From Aurelia coerulea (taxonomy: Eukaryota; Cnidaria; Scyphozoa; Semaeostomeae; Ulmaridae): 64,000 bases of DNA. Positions 59,300 to 64,000 of this stretch are shown here, piece after piece; position 1 is the stretch's first letter, and each line of letters opens with the position of its first letter. The notes beneath the pieces were generated by a model that had not been told where the DNA came from, made no database searches, and worked only from the letters and a program-made list of their open reading frames with translations. The position numbers were made by a program, and so were the translations under genes. Location of the stretch: contig CM076957.1 of NCBI GenBank assembly GCA_039566865.1, forward strand, positions 6,147,896 to 6,211,895, written 5' to 3'.

Positions 59300-60877
59300 G
59301 TGAGTTTTTATGTTCTTAATAATATTTCAACAACATTAATTTGGGGTTGAGAAAAACAAAAGAACTGGATCTGATCGTATAAAGGTTAAAGTTTCGGATT
59401 AAGAGACTATTTTTAGATTCATCTTTAGTTCAATAAAGTTTGGAATTTCAACCTCTTTTGGCTTTATTCAATTCATTTAAGAATGTTGGCAGCCTTATAT
59501 TTCACTCTAGGATATCTCTTAAAGTGTCTGGTACAGTGTCCCTTGAGGCCAAAAGGAGACCTCATCATACCTGTTCCCGCTCTAATTGCTTTTCAGAGCT
59601 AGACTTTAACAGTTGTATAGTGTACTGACGTCAGAATAGAGGGGGGGGGCTTTATAGCAATAAGTCATCATTTATCAGAAAACATCTTGTGAGAAACTGT
59701 GCTCTAAAATGAAGAGATTTTTAATGGATTAAGATACTTAAGAAACTGTTGTGATTTGCAGATGTGACTTTCCTATGTCGTTTTAAAAACTTTTGACATT
59801 ATGCAATATGTGAATTCTGCATACATAATTCAGTATGTGAGTAAATTCTGTTAAAACCTTTTTTGAGATTTAAACTAAGTGTATGGAAAGCATTTTCGGC
59901 TAGAAATAAAACAAGGCTATATAGGAGCATTAAATAACAAGAAACTCATAATAAACATTTGTAAACAAAAATGTACTAACATTTAGGAACCTTGTTAGTA
60001 AAAATCCTGAGTCTAAGTTCTAATGACAAATCAACACATTTCGCATAGTTTAAAAGCATTTGAACTTCACTAGCACATTAAGGGGAATCGACACGGTCTC
60101 ATGCCACATCTATTTATAAAGAAATTAAAATGAAATGAATGAATGACATTTATATCGGTCGCGGTCCAATGAAATGGCGTATTATCTATCCCATCTCTGA
60201 GGCTTGTCTATAGATAGAAGAAAGAAGAAACTCAGGCACAGCAATGTTTAATTAGCATTGTTTCATTGTTTCATCTATTGTTCACGGCGCGTGTACAAAA
60301 TTCGATTTGAATGGGATATCTTCGATTGATTTGCTCTTTGCAAATGCAAGCTGTTAACCTTGCACAAATCCTTTAAGAAATGCCGTTGATAAATGCATTT
60401 CTCATTTACAAAATAAGCATAACTCCACAAAAATGTTGGAAAACGGTTGCTGATAAGGATGATCTAAGCACTATCTTTTTTTCTCAAATAAAGAACCAGA
60501 AGATATGTTATTCGATTAGAAATATCTCATTTCTTTGCATGTGTAAATACATTTCACATGGTTTCGTTTGTTTGTCTGACTGTGTTAGGAACTATGGGTT
60601 GCGGGGTGCATGCTAACGTGTATGACGTCAGACAGTCTGTATGCTCGGCTAATGATCACATGCGTAAAAGGTCATAGTAAACAAATCCGATTCATGTCTT
60701 CATAAATCAAGATCGATATAAAATGCACAGTCTCATGCTTCTAAATCCCCTCCAAATCGCGAGATAACCTGGAAGAAGAGGATACTAGAAAGTAAAACGG
60801 CTGCAGGAAGGTCTGGAGACGCTAAACAATAGGCCGAAAAAAAGGTGAACAGGTGATATGAATGAAGTGAGCACTTA
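59300..60877. other. Intron/intergenic, dispersed repeat
   Basis: 60228-60380 resembles 22730-22880 (ACGGCGCGTGT, TTCGATTTGAATGG, TTAACCTTGCACAAA), a dispersed repeat of unknown type. No further exon of the 58927 gene could be supported. Confidence 0.4.
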
Positions 60878-60891
60878 AGCCTGGTTTCCAT

Positions 60892-61072
60892 CAGTGGTGG
60901 CGCCAGGGGAGAGCTAGAGGGGGCTACAGCCCCCCCCGTCGGAAGCATATTTGAGGTTACTGTCGGAGGAAATTTGGCAAAATGACGTATGAAACCTGCA
61001 TTTTTTAGCCATTTTAGCCCCCCTGTCGGAAGATCCAGCCCCTCTATCGGAAGATTTCTGGTGCCACCCCTG
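60892..61072. mobile_element. hAT-type MITE, 181 bp
   Basis: Termini CAGTGGTGGCGCCAG and CTGGTGCCACCCCTG with the perfect 8-bp duplication GTTTCCAT. Internal CCCCCTGTCGGAAGAT-like repeats. Confidence 0.92.
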
Positions 61073-61269
61073 GTTTCCATTAAATGGTAAGGGGATCGGC
61101 GACAGTCTGCCATCATCGGTGATCTCTATCTTCCACCTTCCATCTGCGATTTCAGCGGAGTGTTTCCAGTAGTCGGCGACAGTCTGCGACGCACCAAATC
61201 AAATCAGTGCCTTTTCTAGACTTAATGCATATCTTTCTAGAGAGCAGGCATTAACAATTTGCAACGCGG

Positions 61270-61735
61270 TTATCATATCGAATTTCAATTATTGCCCTTT
61301 GACATGGCTATTATGTAACAAAGGTGCATACAAAGAGATCGACCGCACACACAAACGTGCTCTTCGGATCCTCTATAAAGAATACGAATGTCCCTTTGAA
61401 ACATTGCTCGCTCGAAGTGGCAGCTTTTGTATACATGTTAGAAACTTGCAGAAGTTGATGACAGAAATCTACAAGTCCATGAATCATCTTAACCCATCGC
61501 TTGTATGGGAGTTTCATGAAAAGAAGCATGTAGCTTATGATCTAAGGATACAAAATCTTTGCAAACTGCCACAAATAAAGACACAGGGCTATGGGCAATA
61601 ATCACTGTCCTTTAGAGGGAGTTTCCTCTGGAACACCCTTGATGATAGTGTTAAAAATGAGCCAACACTTTTTGCTTTTAAAAAGAGGATCAAAGACTGG
61701 GCTGGCGATAAATGCATCTGCAAAATATGCCGATA
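61270..61735 (+). mobile_element. LINE C-terminal fragment
   Basis: Reads SNFNYCPLTWLL, then RTHKRALRILYKEYECPFE, a frame break near 61600, then a C-terminal cysteine cluster CICKIC and stop, like the end of the intact CR1 ORF2 (CKCSACKC). 3' part of a related LINE. Confidence 0.8.
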
Positions 61736-61954
61736 ATTTTTTGTATAAAGTATATTTTTTTGTAAATAGTTTGTTTGAATTAGTATGTTCTTAGTTACTA
61801 TTGTAAATACCAACTTTAAATATTGATTAAATGAAAAAGAAAAGAAAAAACCAATACAATGATCCTTTTCAAACCCACAAGATGGCGCGCAAGCGTAGCA
61901 ACAACAACTAATATCATCGTATTGGCTAATCAGATCCTTGCGATCATTGTTTAA

Positions 61955-62823
61955 CCCTATCCAGACTAGGCTTTTTGAAACTCTGGGGAGACTAGGGGGG
62001 GGGGCACAAAGTGCCCCCCCTGGTTTTTCATAGAATCATAAGTGCTAGAGACTTGAAACTTGGCACAAGTAACAAACATGATAAGGCAAACAAGATGATA
62101 CGATTTGTTTTTGTTTATGTCACGTGATTAAGTGCTGACGTCAGCAAATGTTGCTAATTTAGGTGTAAAACCACATGTACTTTGTCGCGTTGTATCTCCA
62201 AATTGATAAAAAATATCGATGTGATATTTGAAACATAGAAGGATTATATCCTTGTAATTCTTATTTTGAAATTTTTGCTTTGTAACACTAATATTTTTGC
62301 TGATGTCAGCATTTATTTATTTTGTACGAAAAAAAGAGCAAGCTTTGTCTAAAATTGATTATAAATTACTTTTAAAAATAGCAAAAAATGTTAAATATAC
62401 ATAAAGAGACCTGCTACATCATATTAAGTCATTCATTTTTCTAAAAATGAAGCATAACATGGTTTTTCATCAGTACGCATGCGCAACAACCAATTCTTGA
62501 TGACGTCATCAAAAATCAATAAACTTTATATCAAATGAAAGCTTGCTTCAAGACGAGTTCAACAATGTTTATCTCATTGTCATAGAGCCAGTGGTTCCAA
62601 AGCTATGGCTTAAAATGTATTTATTTTGCGGAGCACTCAATTTAAAGTCATGTGTTGACCCCCGGAATCAGTGTCAAAATTTTTGAAATTGACATGAAAA
62701 GATGTCTCATAGATAGAAACTAAAAGTCACAAAAAAGCTAGACTATTCTAGAGATACTCGACGAGCTGTGTGGAAAAGTTTACTAGGGGGGGCACTTTGT
62801 GCCCCCCCCTAGTCTGGATAGGG
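61955..62823. mobile_element. piggyBac-like MITE, 869 bp
   Basis: TTAA flanks. Termini CCCTATCCAGACTAGG and CTAGTCTGGATAGGG. Subterminal hairpins G-run CACAAAGTG C-run (left) and G-run CACTTTGTG C-run (right). Same size class as the members at 9565 and 36640. Confidence 0.92.
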
Positions 62824-62999
62824 TTAACAAAAGCTTGTCTGCGATGATCGCCGATCGTCTGCGATGTGTGAGGATCGTAAGCAAGTGTTTCCATTAAATC
62901 GGAAACGCATCGCAGACGATCGCAGACGATCGCAGACGATCGCAGACCGTCACCGATCTCCTTACGATCACTCTAGGATTTAATGGAAACCAGGCTTCA

Positions 63000-64000
63000 T
63001 GAACACCAGCGGAAAAAGATTAGAACGTCAGGGAAAGCTGGAGAACAGGGAAAGTAAGAGACTGAAGGCCCTCCACTACCTTTTTCCCTCAAGCAATATT
63101 CTTCGTCGAGCTTAGTTATTTTAAGACAAATCATAGGAATAAATTGTGCATAGATTGATGTCAAATCCAGCCGAGTAACACAATTTTTGGGTCATGCTCC
63201 TTGTCGGCAGAACCACTGTAATTTCCGAGAATTTCTATAGATTTAATTGTGATTTCATAACAAAATGGCGCAGGAATTAAAAAAAACAATATCAAAATTC
63301 GAAATCTACATGGAAAGTTGACCTAAACGAACTGCAAGACAGTAAATAGGCAGGGTGGTAGGGTTCCATCTCGTTACGCCAAGAAGGGAAAAAAATGGAG
63401 CTTGGGTGGATGGGTGGCACACACCAAATCAAAATCCGGTCAAGTGCTCTAACAGCCTTCTGGTGAGCGTTCTGCCTCCAAGCCCTCATATTTCTTTTGA
63501 GCCCGCCCTTAAGTTGACTAAGCTTAGAGGATGGGTTTACCATACGAGCTAAACAGATTCCTTTGGTATGTAATATGGCCAAAAGGTGTGGTCTGATAAT
63601 GAACAGACAGCACAATCAACAGACCTGGTTCGTTAGGACCGCAAAACCTGGCATGGTTGAATCATAGTTGAATCCTAACCACGATTGAATGAACGAAACG
63701 ATAATCCGCTGAAAACTTTGATAACGTTAAAGCACGTCTCCAGTTCTCTTCCGTGAGGTTTCTAATGCCTGGTCTGTTGTCCGTTCCGAAAAAATAATTG
63801 TCGCAAAGGAAATCAAAACCAAGGCTGATCTAATCTTGCTGCGAAATTATTTGCGACATCGGGAGAAGTTATAACGTCTAAGGTTATCAGTTTTCAAATG
63901 TTCAAAGACACCGAAAGGTGACTACATTTATGAGGCTTTACTTCTTCGTTAGATTTCTGATTATCTCCAGATAACTTTGTTTTCAAGTTATGAAAACATT
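63000..64000. other. Nothing recognised
   Basis: No exon or repeat that I can support. Possibly intron of the gene starting at 58927. Confidence 0.35.

Larger units (their letters stand above)
60880..62999. mobile_element. Outer element with CCTGGTTTCCAT termini, three nested insertions
   Basis: Left AAGCCTGGTTTCCATTAAAT (resumed across the nested hAT MITE) pairs with right ATTTAATGGAAACCAGGCTT. Just inside are GATCGGCGACAGTCTG-type words and, on the right, four GACGATCGCA units. It contains a hAT MITE, a LINE fragment and a piggyBac-like MITE. Target duplication unclear. Confidence 0.65.

Noticed and set aside
59597..59628. Short in-phase exon after TTGCTTTTCAG ending in TGA, as the second exon of the 58927 gene
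   Set aside because: Only ten codons, no domain, and pyrimidine-AG sites are common by chance; would need cDNA.

Overview
This is eukaryotic, metazoan DNA, most probably from a cnidarian and perhaps a stony coral. The reasons are GT-AG split genes, EMI/EGF-type extracellular exons, long AT-rich introns packed with transposons, and a mix of Ty3/Gypsy, CR1/L2-like LINEs, a tRNA-derived SINE and many MITEs. The taxon is inference. There is no bacterial-style gene, CRISPR array or operon.

The backbone is one plus-strand gene of which I can follow 17 phase-compatible exons, from about 8.1 kb to 46.98 kb. The order is an EMI-like segment, then about 14 laminin-type/MEGF-type EGF modules, then a final 72-codon exon that is roughly half arginine and rich in tyrosine. 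No transmembrane segment is visible, so the product looks secreted. The first (signal-peptide) exon was not found. One exon (39340-39477) has TGA exactly where the first EGF cysteine should be. A second gene starts at about 58.93 kb with a signal peptide and a helical/coiled segment, splices at 59299 and runs out of what I can follow.

Layout. 0-5 kb: a hexanucleotide microsatellite, a 350-bp palindrome and a frameshifted minus-strand Ty3/Gypsy gag-pol. 5-8 kb: a tandem duplication and a decayed minus-strand coding remnant cut by a MITE. 8-47 kb: the EMI-EGF gene, with introns carrying three decayed LINE copies, a tRNA-SINE, hAT, mariner, Harbinger, Mutator-like and piggyBac-like non-autonomous elements, a 2.45-kb foldback element, and an apparently intact two-ORF CR1 LINE nested in a piggyBac-like MITE. 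47-58 kb: intergenic, with mariner-type and Mutator-type MITEs, a palindrome, a 123-bp satellite and a SINE whose own sequence has expanded into a pentanucleotide microsatellite. 58-64 kb: the second gene start and another nested MITE/LINE cluster.

Many insertions can be dated relative to each other and placed to the base, because target-site duplications are visible and in several cases an uninterrupted copy of the target lies in the same window. The most novel-looking item is the EMI-EGF protein with an extreme Arg/Tyr tail. Next come the piggyBac-like MITE family with G-tract/C-tract hairpins inside both termini, and the nested foldback element.
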